A DNA stretch of 64,000 nucleotides. Source: Faecalibacterium sp. I3-3-89. Lineage in GTDB: Bacteria; Bacillota; Clostridia; Oscillospirales; Ruminococcaceae. The stretch covers positions 1,798,001-1,862,000 of the forward strand of contig NZ_CP094468.1 of NCBI RefSeq assembly GCF_023347275.1. The letters run 5' to 3'. The stretch's first letter is position 1; each line of letters starts with the position of its first letter. Position numbers and translations under genes: made by a program. Below are positions 55,472 to 64,000 of the stretch, in pieces. A model generated the notes under the pieces. It searched no databases. It worked only from the letters and a program-made list of their open reading frames with translations, and was not told the DNA's origin.

Positions 55472-56278
55472 CTATTTCATCAGTCCCATCGTCCATGCCC
55501 GGACCAGCAGGCCCAGCAAAACGACAGCCAGCAGCACCACCGTGAGGGCACGGCTCTGGGTGCGCTGACGTTTTTTGCGGCGAGCCGTGGCCGGGCGGCT
55601 GCGGCCTGTCTTCCCGGAGGTCTTCCGGCTGCGGCCGGACGTTCCCCGGGATGCCGTGCGGCCTCCGCTGCTCTGGCGCTTCCGGGCAGGGGCATCGGCC
55701 CGCGGCGTCTGAGCCTTCGGGCGGCGGGGCGGCTCGTCCCTGGCCTTTTTCTGCGGCTCGATGGTCTCCGAAGCGCCGCAGCGGGCCAGAAAGTCCTCTG
55801 CCATCCGGTAATATTTCTCAAGGTCGCCGGTGGTCAGGGCCGTGCCCTCATAGCCCGCCTCCAGCTCCTCCACGGCCTCGTTGAACCGGAGGGCCGCCTG
55901 TGCGGCAGCGGTCTTGTCGGAGGCGTGCGCGGCCTCGTTGCGGGCCATCCGCACCGCATTGCAGGCGCGGCGGGCCGCTGCCGGGCGGGGCGTATCCCCC
56001 AGCAGGTCCAATGGACGGGCGGCGTCCTTCTCCGGGTCCAGCAGGACACGCATACAGAGGGTGGTGTCCAGCTGCTGCCAGCTGGTGCGGCCGCTCAGCT
56101 CGGGCAGACGCTCGTAGTAGTCCGGGCTTTCCTTCTGGCGCTGGGCCAGATGCTTCAGCAGAGCGTCCACGCTGTGGGCACCGGGCTTCTGCTCCCAGTG
56201 CCAGCGCAGCAGCTTCCGGCTGATGTCGTCGCAGGCCGCTTTGATCTCGAATGCGGCTTGCAAAGCTTCGTCAGGCAT
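55472..56278 (-). CDS. Membrane-anchored protein with HEPN-like N-terminal domain
   Basis: 268 aa. Residues 1-160 are helical and contain VRMARNEAAHASD, an R-x4-H motif like that of HEPN RNases, in a context resembling Swt1-type HEPN. Residues 175-235 are a very basic, Ser/Arg/Pro-rich linker, and a single membrane helix (ALTVVLLAVVLLGLLVRAWT) ends the protein, so the helical domain would face the cytoplasm. The HEPN call is from the motif and helix pattern only. GGAGAAG precedes the start. Confidence 0.6.
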   Translation of the reverse strand: MPDEALQAAFEIKAACDDISRKLLRWHWEQKPGAHSVDALLKHLAQRQKESPDYYERLPELSGRTSWQQLDTTLCMRVLLDPEKDAARPLDLLGDTPRPAAARRACNAVRMARNEAAHASDKTAAAQAALRFNEAVEELEAGYEGTALTTGDLEKYYRMAEDFLARCGASETIEPQKKARDEPPRRPKAQTPRADAPARKRQSSGGRTASRGTSGRSRKTSGKTGRSRPATARRKKRQRTQSRALTVVLLAVVLLGLLVRAWTMGLMK

Positions 56279-56296
56279 AACTTTACTTCTCCTTGC

Positions 56297-56431
56297 TAAA
56301 CCTCTCCGTCACGCCTACGGCGTGCCACCTCCCCTACCGAGGGGAGGCCTTGGCATACCGGAAAGCTTTTCCTCTTCGCCAGAGGCTCCCCTCGGTAGGG
56401 GAGCTGTCGAGCGAAGCGAGACTGAGAGGTT
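56297..56431. repeat. MITE-like repeat, long type
   Basis: 135 bp with 12-bp terminal inverted repeats (AACCTCTCCGTC ... GACTGAGAGGTT, one mismatch) and internal palindromes CCCCTACCGAGGGG and CCCTCGGTAGGGG. Compare 49979. Confidence 0.82.
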
Positions 56432-56437
56432 ATCCCT

Positions 56438-56475
56438 AAAACAACGGCGGAGGAAGCCTCTGCCTCCTCCGCCGT
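56438..56475 (-). terminator. Terminator of the zinc-ribbon protein gene
   Basis: CGGCGGAGGA / TCCTCCGCCG stem with TTGTTTT on the minus strand. Confidence 0.8.
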
Positions 56476-56483
56476 ACAGCGAT

Positions 56484-57569
56484 CTACATTACGAACTGGG
56501 AATACACGAAGCCCCACAGGGCGATGCCTGCACACACGATGGCGGTGATGGGCGGCACCCAGCGGATGAGCGTCTCCGCGATGCTGTCGCGGGCGTCCTC
56601 CTCTTCGTAGTCGTCCTCCTCATCCAGCGGCTGGGCCTGTACACGGGACGGCGGCGCGATGTGGGCCGAAGGCATCACACGGGTGCCGTACTTCTCCTCG
56701 CTCTCGTCCGGCGCAAAGGCTGCCGGGCGCACCGGCTCAAGCTGACGGGGCAGGACGCGGGTCGCCTCCTGCTCCGGGGCGCTGGACATCACTCGGGTGG
56801 CCTCCGGTGCCGCAGGCGCAAAGCTGGGCGCAGAGCGCACCTCCGGGCGGGGCGGGATGATGCGGGTAGCCTCCTCCTGCGCCGCACCCATGATGCGGGT
56901 CGGCTCTTCGGCAGGGGCGGCGGATGCCGTCGGCTGGGCCGCAGGCTGCGGCGCGGGCTGACGCACCGGCTCTTCCGGCTGAAGCAGGGTGTTCAGTGCG
57001 TTTTGCAGCAGGATGCGGTCGCTGCCGCACTCGGAGCAGTAGACGGTGTCCTCCTCCTTCGGGTGGAAGGCACCGCAGGCGCAGTACCAGCCATTCTCAA
57101 AAACCTGCGGCATGAACTTCATGCCGGTGCGGTTCATTCGGGCCTCGAGGGCCTTCTGCATCTCGGGACTCAGGCGGCGGGGGGCCGGCAGGCGCACCCG
57201 CTTGATGCTCTCGAGGTGGACGACCTTCTTGCCGCTGTAGACGTTCTGCAATGTAACGTCCACGCTGGTGATGGCCTTCTGGGTGACAAAGACGGCTTCG
57301 TCCATGCCAAAGCTCTCGCCCGGCTTGGCAGCGAGGTCGCGGTACTCAAAGGCATCCTCGCAGAGGATGACGCCATCCACGCCCTTGCACTTGAAATGGA
57401 TCTCCAGTGCCGTCAGAGTCACACGGGAAATGTTCTTAAAGGTCAGACACACCGCGTGCTCGCCGCTGACTTCGCCCTTGAGCAGCTCCACGCAGACGAA
57501 CTGCACCGGGCTGCCCGGGGTATAGTAGTTGGCCCGGGTCCGTGCGACCGGTTCAAAATTTTCCTCCAC
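56484..57569 (-). CDS. Zinc-ribbon membrane protein with repeated TR(I/V)(M/L/I) motifs
   Basis: 361 aa. Residues 1-130 form a beta-rich domain (VQFVCVELLKGEVSGEHAVC ...). A zinc ribbon follows at about 160 (CACGAFHPKEEDTVYCSECG). The next 140 residues are disordered with five spaced motifs: PTRIMG, ATRIIP, ATRVMS, ATRVLP, GTRVMP. An acidic stretch and a C-terminal membrane helix (WVPPITAIVCAGIALWGFVY) end it. The repeated Thr-Arg motifs could be phosphorylation or FHA-docking sites. It is 22 nt upstream of ftsH's 3' end on the same strand. Confidence 0.7.
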   Translation of the reverse strand: MEENFEPVARTRANYYTPGSPVQFVCVELLKGEVSGEHAVCLTFKNISRVTLTALEIHFKCKGVDGVILCEDAFEYRDLAAKPGESFGMDEAVFVTQKAITSVDVTLQNVYSGKKVVHLESIKRVRLPAPRRLSPEMQKALEARMNRTGMKFMPQVFENGWYCACGAFHPKEEDTVYCSECGSDRILLQNALNTLLQPEEPVRQPAPQPAAQPTASAAPAEEPTRIMGAAQEEATRIIPPRPEVRSAPSFAPAAPEATRVMSSAPEQEATRVLPRQLEPVRPAAFAPDESEEKYGTRVMPSAHIAPPSRVQAQPLDEEDDYEEEDARDSIAETLIRWVPPITAIVCAGIALWGFVYSQFVM

Positions 57570-57590
57570 AGGACTCTCCCCTTTCTCGGT

Positions 57591-59726
57591 TTACTCGGCT
57601 GCTTCGCCCTCATCCGGCGTCCCGGGGGCTGCCTGCGGGGCAGCGTCCACCGGCTCGGCAGCTTCGGCAGGCTCAGCAGGTTCTGCGGCCTCAGCCTGCT
57701 CCACAGGCTGGACGGTCGGCTCGGCCTCGGCGGGCTTTGCGTCCGGGTCCTCACGCGGGGGCAGGGTCTCGCCTGCCATCACGGCGTTGAACTCCTTCTC
57801 GTTCAGCTTCTCGCGCTCCATCAGAGCCTGTGCCAGCGCATGGAGCTGGTCGATGTGCTCGGTGAGGGTGCGGCGGCAGGTCTCGTAGGCCTCGTCGATG
57901 ATGTCCCGCATCTCGCTGTCGATCTCGGCAGCGGTGGTCTCGCTGTAGCCCTTGCCCTGACCAAAATCGCGGCCAAGGAAGGTCTCCTCCTGCGAGGTGC
58001 CGTAGACCACAGGGCCGAGGCGCTCGGAGAAGCCGTACTTGGTGATCATCTGGCGGGCGATGTTCGTGGCCTGCTGCAGGTCATTGGACGCACCGGTGGA
58101 GATGTCGTCGAGGATGAGCTGCTCGGCCACGCGGCCGCCCAGACTGGACACAATATCCTCGAACATCTCGCCCTTGGTGACGTAGCTGCGGTCCTTTTCG
58201 GGCAGATACATGGTGTAGCCGCCTGCCTGACCGCGGGGGATGATGGTGATCTCATGCACACGGGGGTGGTGCTTGCAGTAGAAGCCCGCCACTGCATGGC
58301 CCGCCTCATGGTAGGCAGTGAGCTTCTTCTCCTCGGGGGTGACGACCCGGCTCTTTTTCTCCGGGCCGGCCATGACCTTCATGGATGCCTCCTCGATGTC
58401 CTCCATCGTGATGGCCTTGCGGCTGCGGCGTGCAGCCAGCAGAGCGGCCTCGTTGACGAGGTTCTCGAGGTCAGCGCCTGCAAAGCCCGCGGTGCGCTGT
58501 GCGATGACCCGCAGCGAGACATCCGGGGCGAGGGGCTTGTTCTTGGTGTGGACCTTGAGTATTTCCTCACGGCCTTTGACGTCGGGCAGGCCGACGTAGA
58601 CCTGACGGTCGAAGCGGCCCGGACGGAGCAGGGCCTTGTCCAGAATGTCGGCGCGGTTGGTGGCAGCCATGACGATGACGCCGTCGTTGGCCTCGAAGCC
58701 ATCCATCTCCACCAGCAGCTGGTTCAGCGTCTGCTCACGTTCATCGTGGCCGCCGCCGAGGCCGGCACCGCGCTGACGGCCCACTGCGTCGATCTCATCA
58801 ATGAAGATGATGCAGGGCATCGTCTTTTTTGCCTTGTCGAAGAGGTCGCGCACGCGGGATGCGCCCACGCCGACGTACATCTCGACGAAGTCCGAGCCGG
58901 AGATGGAGTAGAAGGGCACGCCGGCCTCACCGGCACAGGCGCGGGCCAGCAGGGTCTTGCCGGTGCCCGGAGGGCCGACGAGCAGCACGCCATGGGGGAT
59001 GCGTGCGCCCAGAGAGTTGAACTTGTCGGGACTCTTCAGGAACTCCACGACCTCTTTCAGCTCTTCCTTCTCTTCGTCCTCACCGGCCACATCGGCAAAG
59101 GTGGCCGTCTTCTTGTTCTCGTGCTCGTCCTTTACCTTGGCCTTGCCGACATTCATGATGCCGCCGCCACCGCCGACGCCGCCCCGCATCATGGAGAAGA
59201 GCAGGAAGCCAGTGCAGCCCAGCATCCCCAGATAGAAGATGATCTCCATCCATGGGATGGTCTCCTTGAGGGAGGTGTAGTCGTAGGTCATGGGCGCGTC
59301 GGGGTTCGCCGCGTCGTAGGACTCGATATATTTCTCCACGTTCTCGATGAAAACGTAGGCGTAGGGCAGCTTATAGCGGACGGTGACAGTGCCGTCGTCC
59401 TCCTGTACCGCGCCAGTGGACTCCGACGAGGTGGAGAACATCCCGCTCAGCAGGCCGCCGGTGGCCTGCGTGGTGCTCTGGGTGGAGGAGACGTCCGGCA
59501 GGGGCAGGTCGCCCTCCTTCAGGTTCAGGGTGATGACGCTGGTGTTGCGGTCCAGCGTGAAGGCCGTGACCTGATTGTGCTCAAAATAATGGACGACGGT
59601 GGAGTAGCTCATGGTCGAGCCGCTGGTGCTGCCCGAGCCGCTGCCCATCACCGACCAGACCATCAGCACAGCGGCCAGCGCCAGTGCAAGGATGAGCGGA
59701 TTGATACGAGGTCTTTTAGGTTGCAA
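57591..59726 (-). CDS. ftsH: ATP-dependent zinc metalloprotease FtsH
   Basis: 711-aa membrane AAA protease. Two membrane helices (residues about 11-28 and 160-180), Walker [11 protein letters not shown], Walker [39 protein letters not shown], zinc site HEAGH, and a Glu/Ala/Pro-rich C-terminal tail longer than usual. Downstream of tilS and hpt, the classical order. Confidence 0.97.
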   Translation of the reverse strand: MQPKRPRINPLILALALAAVLMVWSVMGSGSGSTSGSTMSYSTVVHYFEHNQVTAFTLDRNTSVITLNLKEGDLPLPDVSSTQSTTQATGGLLSGMFSTSSESTGAVQEDDGTVTVRYKLPYAYVFIENVEKYIESYDAANPDAPMTYDYTSLKETIPWMEIIFYLGMLGCTGFLLFSMMRGGVGGGGGIMNVGKAKVKDEHENKKTATFADVAGEDEEKEELKEVVEFLKSPDKFNSLGARIPHGVLLVGPPGTGKTLLARACAGEAGVPFYSISGSDFVEMYVGVGASRVRDLFDKAKKTMPCIIFIDEIDAVGRQRGAGLGGGHDEREQTLNQLLVEMDGFEANDGVIVMAATNRADILDKALLRPGRFDRQVYVGLPDVKGREEILKVHTKNKPLAPDVSLRVIAQRTAGFAGADLENLVNEAALLAARRSRKAITMEDIEEASMKVMAGPEKKSRVVTPEEKKLTAYHEAGHAVAGFYCKHHPRVHEITIIPRGQAGGYTMYLPEKDRSYVTKGEMFEDIVSSLGGRVAEQLILDDISTGASNDLQQATNIARQMITKYGFSERLGPVVYGTSQEETFLGRDFGQGKGYSETTAAEIDSEMRDIIDEAYETCRRTLTEHIDQLHALAQALMEREKLNEKEFNAVMAGETLPPREDPDAKPAEAEPTVQPVEQAEAAEPAEPAEAAEPVDAAPQAAPGTPDEGEAAE

Positions 59727-59757
59727 AAGGAATCAACTCCAGTTCTGGTTTTATTTC

Positions 59758-60306
59758 TTACTTTTCGTAGACGCGGGGCTTGAGCACACCGATGTAGGGC
59801 AGGTTGCGGTACTTTTCATCGTAGTCGAGGCCATAGCCCACCACGAACTCGTCCGGCACAGCGAAGCCCTCGTAGTCCGGGGCGATGTCCGCCTTGCGGC
59901 GGCTGGGCTTGTCGAGGATGGTGCAGATCTTCACCGAGTTCGGGTTGCGCATCTTGAGCATGGGCACAAGGTTGGACAAGGTGATGCCGGTGTCGAGGAT
60001 ATCCTCTACGATGAGCACATCCTTGCCGGACAGGTCGCCGTCCAGGTCTTTGATGATCTTGACGAGGCCGGTGCTGGTGGTGTTGCCGCCGCCGTAGCTA
60101 GACACCACCATAAAGTCGATGTTGCACGGGATGGTCACAGCCCGCATCAGGTCGGCCATAAAGACCACCGACCCCTTGAGAATGGAGACGAGGACGAGGT
60201 TCTTGCCCTCGTAGTCCCTGCTGATCTGAGCGCCCAGCTCTGCTACCTTTGCTTTCAGTTCCTCTTCCGAGACGAGGACCTTCATAATATCATCATGCAT
60301 GGTCAT
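59758..60306 (-). CDS. hpt: Hypoxanthine phosphoribosyltransferase
   Basis: 182 aa, converts hypoxanthine or guanine with PRPP to IMP or GMP. Motifs: [29 protein letters not shown], the PRPP loop [14 protein letters not shown], and [29 protein letters not shown] precedes the start inside the end of tilS (14-nt overlap). Confidence 0.95.
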   Translation of the reverse strand: MTMHDDIMKVLVSEEELKAKVAELGAQISRDYEGKNLVLVSILKGSVVFMADLMRAVTIPCNIDFMVVSSYGGGNTTSTGLVKIIKDLDGDLSGKDVLIVEDILDTGITLSNLVPMLKMRNPNSVKICTILDKPSRRKADIAPDYEGFAVPDEFVVGYGLDYDEKYRNLPYIGVLKPRVYEK

Positions 60307-61768
60307 GATTCGATTCCTCCCAATTTTCCAGTTTCACTTGCAGCAGCCGCTCTGTGTCCGGCCCGGGGGCAAGCCCATCGGCAAAACCCTCGCCGCAGAC
60401 CCACAGCACCTGCTTTCCTGCCGCCAGCAGCGGCAGCGTGTCCCGTTCCCGGGGCGGGATACCCGCCTCGTTCATCCATTTGCGCAGCTCCCGGTCTGTC
60501 CCCCGCCCAGCCGGGCGGAAGCGGTCGCCCGGCTGACGGCAGCGCAGCCGCAGAGCAGGACATATCAAGTTTATTTTAGCATAATCCGCCTGATTTTTTA
60601 AGTCTTTTTTATGAACGACCTGTGTTTTTTCTTCAAAACAGGCCGAAACCACCCGAATCTGCAGCGTTCCGCCTCCGGGCAGCGGGTAATCGCCGCCCTC
60701 GGGCAGGGATACTGCACGCTCCGGAACATCTGCTTTTTCCCCCTGCGGGCGGATGTTGTTGTCGCTTTCCTCCCGCCAGAGCAGCCCTTCCCGTCCACAG
60801 AAGCGGATGTTGTCGGTGAGCTGCACCGCGCCGCTGCCTCTCTCCACGAGAGCCGCCAGCAGCCGGATATACTTTTCCTCCGCGTCCCGCACCGGCTCCA
60901 CGAGGCGGTGGAGGGCCGTGTCGAGGATGAGAGGGTCGGCCTGTCGCAGAGCTGTCAGCCACCACACCGGCTGTCCGGTGCGCAGGGCGCACCTTGCCCC
61001 GCCGGGCAGGCACTTCGGGTCTGTCACCCGGGCCGAGGCCAGCAGGCTTTCCGCCTGCCGGGCGAAGTATTCGTCCGCCCGGGCGGCCTTCTCGCAGAAG
61101 CGGGCCAGATTGCGCTCGGCGGCGCGGTTGGCTGCGCAAAGGGCAGGCAGCGCGCCGTGGCGCAGGCGGTTGCGGGCGTAGTCGTCGGCCTCGTTGGTCT
61201 CGTCTGTCACCCACGTCTCCCCGCAGGCGCGGCAAACGGCCTCGGTGTCGGCCCGGGTCAGGCAGAGCAGGGGCCGCAGGTAGCCCGGCCGGCTGGGCCG
61301 GATGCCCGCCGCACCGTGGAGGCCCGTTCCCCGGGCCAGCCGGAACAGCAGCGTCTCGGCCTGATCACTTCCAGTATGGGCCGTTGCGACGGCGTCTATC
61401 CCCTCTGCCAGCAGCCGCCCGAAGCAGGCGTACCGCAGACGGCGCGCCCAGTCCTCCCCGGTCTGCGGCCTGCCCACCTCTGCTTCCAGCTCAGCGGCAT
61501 GGAAGACCCGCAGCGGCAGACCCAGCCGGGCGCAGGCCTCCCGGACGAAGGCCTCGTCCCGGTCGGCTGTCTCCCCCCGCAGGCCGTGGTTGACATGGCA
61601 GACCGTGAGTGTGATGCCGTTTTCCTCGGCCAGCGGGCGCATGAGGCAGAGCAGCGCCATGCTGTCCGCCCCGCCCGAGACGGCCAGCGCGATCTGCCGC
61701 CTGCCCTCCAGCAGCCCCTCCCGGGCGCAGAAGCCGCACACCGTCTGCAAAATTTCTTCGCACGTCAT
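60293..61768 (-). CDS. tilS: tRNA(Ile)-lysidine synthetase
   Basis: 491 aa, modifies the CAU anticodon of tRNA-Ile2 with lysine. PP-loop [10 protein letters not shown] near residue 28, [40 protein letters not shown], and a C-terminal domain ([16 protein letters not shown]). The start at 61768 overlaps the dnaB stop by one base (TGATG), so translation is coupled; a longer reading runs into dnaB. Confidence 0.94.
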   Translation of the reverse strand: MTCEEILQTVCGFCAREGLLEGRRQIALAVSGGADSMALLCLMRPLAEENGITLTVCHVNHGLRGETADRDEAFVREACARLGLPLRVFHAAELEAEVGRPQTGEDWARRLRYACFGRLLAEGIDAVATAHTGSDQAETLLFRLARGTGLHGAAGIRPSRPGYLRPLLCLTRADTEAVCRACGETWVTDETNEADDYARNRLRHGALPALCAANRAAERNLARFCEKAARADEYFARQAESLLASARVTDPKCLPGGARCALRTGQPVWWLTALRQADPLILDTALHRLVEPVRDAEEKYIRLLAALVERGSGAVQLTDNIRFCGREGLLWREESDNNIRPQGEKADVPERAVSLPEGGDYPLPGGGTLQIRVVSACFEEKTQVVHKKDLKNQADYAKINLICPALRLRCRQPGDRFRPAGRGTDRELRKWMNEAGIPPRERDTLPLLAAGKQVLWVCGEGFADGLAPGPDTERLLQVKLENWEESNHDHA

Positions 61769-63165
61769 CAGCGCTTGAAGTCCACATCCATGAACCGGGT
61801 GTGGGCGCCATCCCAGCCCAGCGGCACCGTGCTGGTCTCGCCATGACGGTTCTTTGCCACGATGCACTCGGCGGTGTCGGCATCCACCTCCGCGCCGTCG
61901 GGGTTCTGGCTGGCGTAGTAGGAGTCGCGGTAGAGGAAGAGGACGCAGTCGGCGTCCTGCTCGATGGAGCCAGAGTCACGCAGGTCGGACAGTTGGGGGC
62001 GGTGGCTGGAGTTGTTGCCCTGCTTTTCCACGGCACGGGACAGCTGACTCAGGGCGATGATGGGGACGTTCATCTCTTTGGCCATGATCTTGAGGTTTCG
62101 GGTGATGGAGCTGATCTCCTGCACGCGGTTCTCGCTGCGCTGGCCGCTGGTCATCAGCTGCAGGTAGTCGATGACGATGAGTCCCACGTTGGGGCGGGCG
62201 GGGTCCTGATTGACCCGGCGGATCTTCGCCTTCATCTCGGTGATGGTGATGCCCGAGGTATCATCCATATAGATGGGGGCGTCGTGGAGCTTTTCGGTGG
62301 CGAGGGCCAGATACTCCCAGTCCTCAGCCCGGAGCGCGCCGGTGCGGAAGGCCTGACTGTCGATGCCCGCCTCCGCCGATAGGATGCGGTTGGTCAGCTG
62401 CTCCTTGGTCATTTCGAGGCTGAAGATAGCCACCGGCACCTTCTGCTGCATGGCGACGCGGGTAGCGATGTTCAGCGCAAAGCTGGTCTTACCCATGCCG
62501 GGGCGGGCGGCGAGGATGATGAGGTCGCCGCGGCCGAGGCCGGTGAGGACGGTATCCAGCAGGCGGAAGCCGGTAGGGATGCCCTTGTACTTGTCGGCGT
62601 CGGGGCCGCTGATCTTCTGAAGATTGGTCAGCGTCTCCACCATGCTGGAAGAAAGGGGCGTCAATGCACTGGAATCCCGGCCTGAGCGTATCTCATAGAT
62701 GCGCTGCTCGGCGTTTTCCAGCAGGAGGTCGGCGTCCGGCTCGTCCCCGGCGTCCTGTAAGATGTCCTTCGCCACCCCCATGAGCTGGCGCACCAGATAC
62801 TTTTCCTGCACGATCTGGGCGTAGGCCTTGACGTTGGAGATGCTGGGCACTGTCTCGGCCAGACCGGTCAGGTAGACCTTCGCCTCGTCGGCGCTGGGGA
62901 AGACGCCGTCTGAAATGACGGCGTCCAGCAGGGTCACGAAGTCGATGGTCTGGTCGCTGGTAAAGAGCCGCAGCATCTCGGAGTAGATCTGCGCGTTCTG
63001 GCGGGTATAGAACATCTCGGGCCGGATGATCTCCACCAGGTCGGTCAGGGTCTCCGGCTTGAGCAGCACTGCGCCCAGCACGCTCTGCTCTGCCTGCATA
63101 TTATAGGGCAGGTTGATGCCCACGCTCTCGAGGTTGAGTTCGTTGTAATGTCGTTCGTTCGGCAT
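61768..63165 (-). CDS. dnaB: Replicative DNA helicase DnaB
   Basis: 465 aa. N-terminal domain (LPYNMQAEQSVLGAVLLKPE), RecA-like ATPase with Walker A RPGMGKTSFALNIA, LSAEAGIDSQAFRTG, Walker B LIVIDYLQLM, and QLSRAVEKQ...RPQLSDLRDSGSIEQDAD. No intein or insertion. It follows rplI after a terminator, as in most Firmicutes. Confidence 0.97.
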   Translation of the reverse strand: MPNERHYNELNLESVGINLPYNMQAEQSVLGAVLLKPETLTDLVEIIRPEMFYTRQNAQIYSEMLRLFTSDQTIDFVTLLDAVISDGVFPSADEAKVYLTGLAETVPSISNVKAYAQIVQEKYLVRQLMGVAKDILQDAGDEPDADLLLENAEQRIYEIRSGRDSSALTPLSSSMVETLTNLQKISGPDADKYKGIPTGFRLLDTVLTGLGRGDLIILAARPGMGKTSFALNIATRVAMQQKVPVAIFSLEMTKEQLTNRILSAEAGIDSQAFRTGALRAEDWEYLALATEKLHDAPIYMDDTSGITITEMKAKIRRVNQDPARPNVGLIVIDYLQLMTSGQRSENRVQEISSITRNLKIMAKEMNVPIIALSQLSRAVEKQGNNSSHRPQLSDLRDSGSIEQDADCVLFLYRDSYYASQNPDGAEVDADTAECIVAKNRHGETSTVPLGWDGAHTRFMDVDFKR

Positions 63166-63204
63166 GGCTGTTATCCTTCTGAATCGTTATCGTGTCCGTA
63201 AAGC

Positions 63205-63234
63205 CAAAAAGCGCCCCCTGCCGAGAGGGGGCGC
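63205..63234 (-). terminator. Terminator of rplI
   Basis: GCGCCCCCT / AGGGGGCGC stem with 6-nt loop and TTTTT on the minus strand. Confidence 0.9.
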
Positions 63235-63248
63235 AGAGAACGGCTGGA

Positions 63249-63704
63249 TCAGGCCTGCTCCACTTCGACCTGAATTTTAAAGGAAGCGGTGACACCGACA
63301 TAAAGGCGGACCTTGCCGTTGAAGACGCCCGCGTCCTTGATGTCCTTGGTCTCCAGCTCGATCTTCTTCTTGTCGATGGGCGAACCGGCCAGCTGGGCCA
63401 GAGCCTCAGCCACTTCCTTGCCGGTGACTTTGCCGTGCAGACGGCCGGATGCGCCGCCCTTGGCCTTGATGACCACCGTCTTGCCCTCGAGCTTTGCGGC
63501 CACAGCCTGTGCAGCGGCCACATTCTCTGCCTCGTGGAAGTCTGCGGCGGCCTCCTTGCCCCGGGCGATATTCACCGCGCTGGCGTCGGCCACAGCGGCC
63601 AGCTTGCGCGGGAACAGAAAGTTGCGGGCGTAGCCGTCGGAGACCTCGTGGATCTCGTCCTTCTTGCCGATGCCCTTGACGTCCTGCTTCAGAATCACTT
63701 TCAT
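63249..63704 (-). CDS. rplI: 50S ribosomal protein L9
   Basis: 151 aa. L9 N-domain [36 protein letters not shown], connecting helix, C-domain [27 protein letters not shown]. The start at 63704 is the conserved one; a longer reading adds five residues without support. Slightly longer than the usual 147-149 aa. Confidence 0.96.
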   Translation of the reverse strand: MKVILKQDVKGIGKKDEIHEVSDGYARNFLFPRKLAAVADASAVNIARGKEAAADFHEAENVAAAQAVAAKLEGKTVVIKAKGGASGRLHGKVTGKEVAEALAQLAGSPIDKKKIELETKDIKDAGVFNGKVRLYVGVTASFKIQVEVEQA

Positions 63705-63789
63705 GATAGTATCCCTCACTTCCCGCCGGGATATGCCCGGCGAAGATTTCTATGGTTAGTATACAGCAATCGGGCTGTTCCGTCAACGC

Positions 63790-63990
63790 CTGCTAAAGGC
63801 TCTCCCTTTGGGAGAGCTGGCGAGCGAAGCGAGACTGAGAGGGCAAGCCCGTTGCGACAGTGCCGGTGCGCGGAGATAGGCAAACTCTTTGTCAGAGCGA
63901 TACTATCGCCGTGCCTGCACTTCTCCGCCAGCATCCTTGCCCTCTCCGTCACCTATGGTGACACCTCTCCCAAAGGGAGAGGCTTTTTAC
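63790..63990. repeat. Composite MITE-like repeat (about 200 bp), second copy
   Basis: Inverted units CTCTCCCTTTGGGAGAGC...GAGAGGGCAAG and CTTGCCCTCTCCGTCACC...CTCTCCCAAAGGGAGAGG flank a middle segment resembling that at 53928-54130. It lies upstream of rplI; no gene in 63705-64000. Confidence 0.8.
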
Positions 63991-64000
63991 GTTATGCCAG

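Noticed and set aside
56223..59783. 1,186-codon open frame on the plus strand.
   Set aside because: Antisense to the zinc-ribbon protein and ftsH; no domain in the translation.
1..64000. tRNA and rRNA genes.
   Set aside because: Apart from SRP RNA and tmRNA, I saw no cloverleaf or rRNA sequence.

Overview
The window comes from a moderately GC-rich anaerobic Firmicute of the Clostridia. Gene content and style suggest Faecalibacterium or a close Ruminococcaceae relative. The evidence is an SRP RNA-dnaX-ybaB-recR-smpB-ssrA block, a sigK-type sigma factor, a CIRCE/HrcA heat-shock element, a selenium-transport cassette, debris of Tn4451/Tn916-type elements, and many small palindromic intergenic repeats. 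The genus is an inference.

Layout. 1-5.0 kb: a zinc alcohol dehydrogenase (cut by the window edge), a CIRCE-controlled hsp20, a deleted cysK pseudogene, an AhpD-like protein, a redox-protein remnant, purine nucleoside phosphorylase, and the 3' part of an ADP-ribosylglycohydrolase (ARH) gene. 5.0-18.6 kb: a complete integrated element of about 13.6 kb that splits the ARH gene. Its attL and attR can be read to within four bases. The element has a serine integrase at its right end, Cro/CI-like regulators, a rightward operon of small orphan proteins under a promoter with an operator in its spacer, a leftward SLT/endolysin/holin module, a membrane protein with a G10 tract, and a palindrome-rich 0.3 kb non-coding core. 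No capsid, terminase, relaxase or Rep gene was recognised.

18.6-21.5 kb: the ARH 5' end, a VWA protein, a macro-domain/HTH protein and a DUF5131 protein, which look like an ADP-ribose-related neighbourhood. 21.5-24.3 kb: a selenium module (LysR, YedE, TusA-like, DUF3343) between two copies of a 90-bp terminator repeat. 24.3-27.6 kb: second copies of hsp20 and of a 5'-truncated PNP, a RelBE-like toxin-antitoxin pair and an exported alpha/beta hydrolase. 27.6-30.4 kb: housekeeping enzymes. 30.5-36.5 kb: a degraded conjugative element (LtrC-like polyvalent fragment with an overprinted TnpV, a radical SAM mobile pair with its MarR regulator, a transposon-transfer-assisting protein, a truncated serine recombinase) mixed with ordinary genes.

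36.5-64 kb: mainly core genome. This holds sigK, SRP RNA, dnaX, ybaB, recR, smpB, tmRNA, a BrnTA pair, two exported proteins, pta, a family 4 UDG, a PRK06851-like ATPase, a nuclease-fused XPD/DinG helicase, a MATE pump with a possible attenuator leader, a Na/Pi-type transporter, a membrane HEPN-like protein, and the leftward rplI, dnaB-tilS-hpt-ftsH run. MITE-like repeats lie between many of these genes.

The most interesting part is the 13.6-kb element. It carries a phage-type lysis and regulatory kit without particle or conjugation genes, and one operator motif sits between the -35 and -10 boxes of its main promoters. This fits a satellite-like or mobilisable island that depends on a helper.
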